Source: Burkholderiales bacterium
Lineage (GTDB): Bacteria > Pseudomonadota > Gammaproteobacteria > Burkholderiales > Burkholderiaceae_F
Length of the DNA stretch: 5,577 nucleotides
Assembly (NCBI GenBank): GCA_021298875.1
Contig: JAJTHJ010000214.1
Span: 1-5,577 of the forward strand
Direction: 5' to 3'
Shown here one piece after another: positions 5,538 to 5,577 of the stretch (within the stretch, counting starts at the first letter, position 1; each line of letters starts with the position of its first letter). The notes under the pieces are model-generated. The model worked only from the letters and a program-made list of their open reading frames with translations, did not search any database and was not told the origin of the DNA. The position numbers and the translations under genes were made by a program.

Positions 5538-5576
5538 GCCGCATCGCCGCCGGCGGCGCCGCCCGCGCGATGCGGC
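5538..5576. repeat. GC-rich hairpin upstream of puhA
   Basis: GCCGCATCGC (5538-5547) and GCGATGCGGC (5567-5576) are perfect 10-bp inverted arms around a 19-base loop. The loop contains the self-complementary GGCGGCGCCGCC (5552-5563). In the puhA direction the hairpin ends about 63 bases before the start codon and is followed by CCGGCGTCCCCCGTTTTCGG, so there is no strong T-run. It may end the preceding transcript, stabilise a processed puhA mRNA end, or lie inside the end of an upstream gene. One minus frame is open from the window edge to TAG at 5499-5497, but I recognise nothing in it. Confidence 0.55.
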
Positions 5577-5577
5577 G

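Noticed and set aside
5475..5577. Search for TGT-N12-ACA (PpsR/CrtJ-type) sites before puhA
   Set aside because: No matching pair seen in the 103 bases available; the true promoter may be further upstream, outside the window.

Overview
The window is a piece of a photosynthesis gene cluster from a high-GC purple (bacteriochlorophyll-based) proteobacterium. The marker genes are puhA (reaction-centre H subunit), puhB, puhC, acsF (aerobic Mg-protoporphyrin monomethyl ester cyclase) and puhE, all on the minus strand in the order conserved in purple bacteria. A Beta- or Gammaproteobacterium is more likely than an Alphaproteobacterium: acsF follows puhC by only 22 bases, which leaves no room for the small puhD/bciE-type gene that alphaproteobacteria usually carry there. 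That lineage call is inference.

Layout from left to right: (1) 1-612, plus strand, the C-terminal 203 residues of a PucC/LhaA-family membrane protein whose start lies outside the window. (2) 584-1196, minus strand, a HigB-HigA type II toxin-antitoxin pair; the end of higA overlaps the end of the pucC-like gene tail to tail. (3) About 1205-1240, a higBA promoter with a perfect 7-3-7 palindrome lying over its -35 box, the probable HigA operator. (4) 1269-1448 (open frame up to 1496), a small two-helix membrane protein that is easily missed and has an uncertain start. (5) 1483-5474, minus strand, the puhA-puhB-puhC-acsF-puhE run. (6) 5475-5577, a GC-rich leader upstream of puhA with a strong hairpin.

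The photosynthesis genes work together. PuhA is the H subunit that caps the reaction centre on the cytoplasmic side. PuhB, PuhC and PuhE are membrane factors for assembling the reaction centre and LH1. AcsF makes ring E of bacteriochlorophyll using O2. The PucC/LhaA protein belongs to a family that helps deliver or assemble bacteriochlorophyll into light-harvesting complexes. puhA and puhB are translationally coupled (TGATG), and the puhB-puhC and puhC-acsF gaps are 22-26 bases, so these genes probably form one operon. A 123-base gap before puhE holds a dispersed-repeat-type palindrome.

The least ordinary points are the toxin-antitoxin module sitting within the photosynthesis cluster, its nearly leaderless promoter/operator, the small membrane ORF behind puhE, and the H subunit's lack of the two surface histidines known as the proton entry site in Rhodobacter. 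No clearly new multi-gene system is visible.
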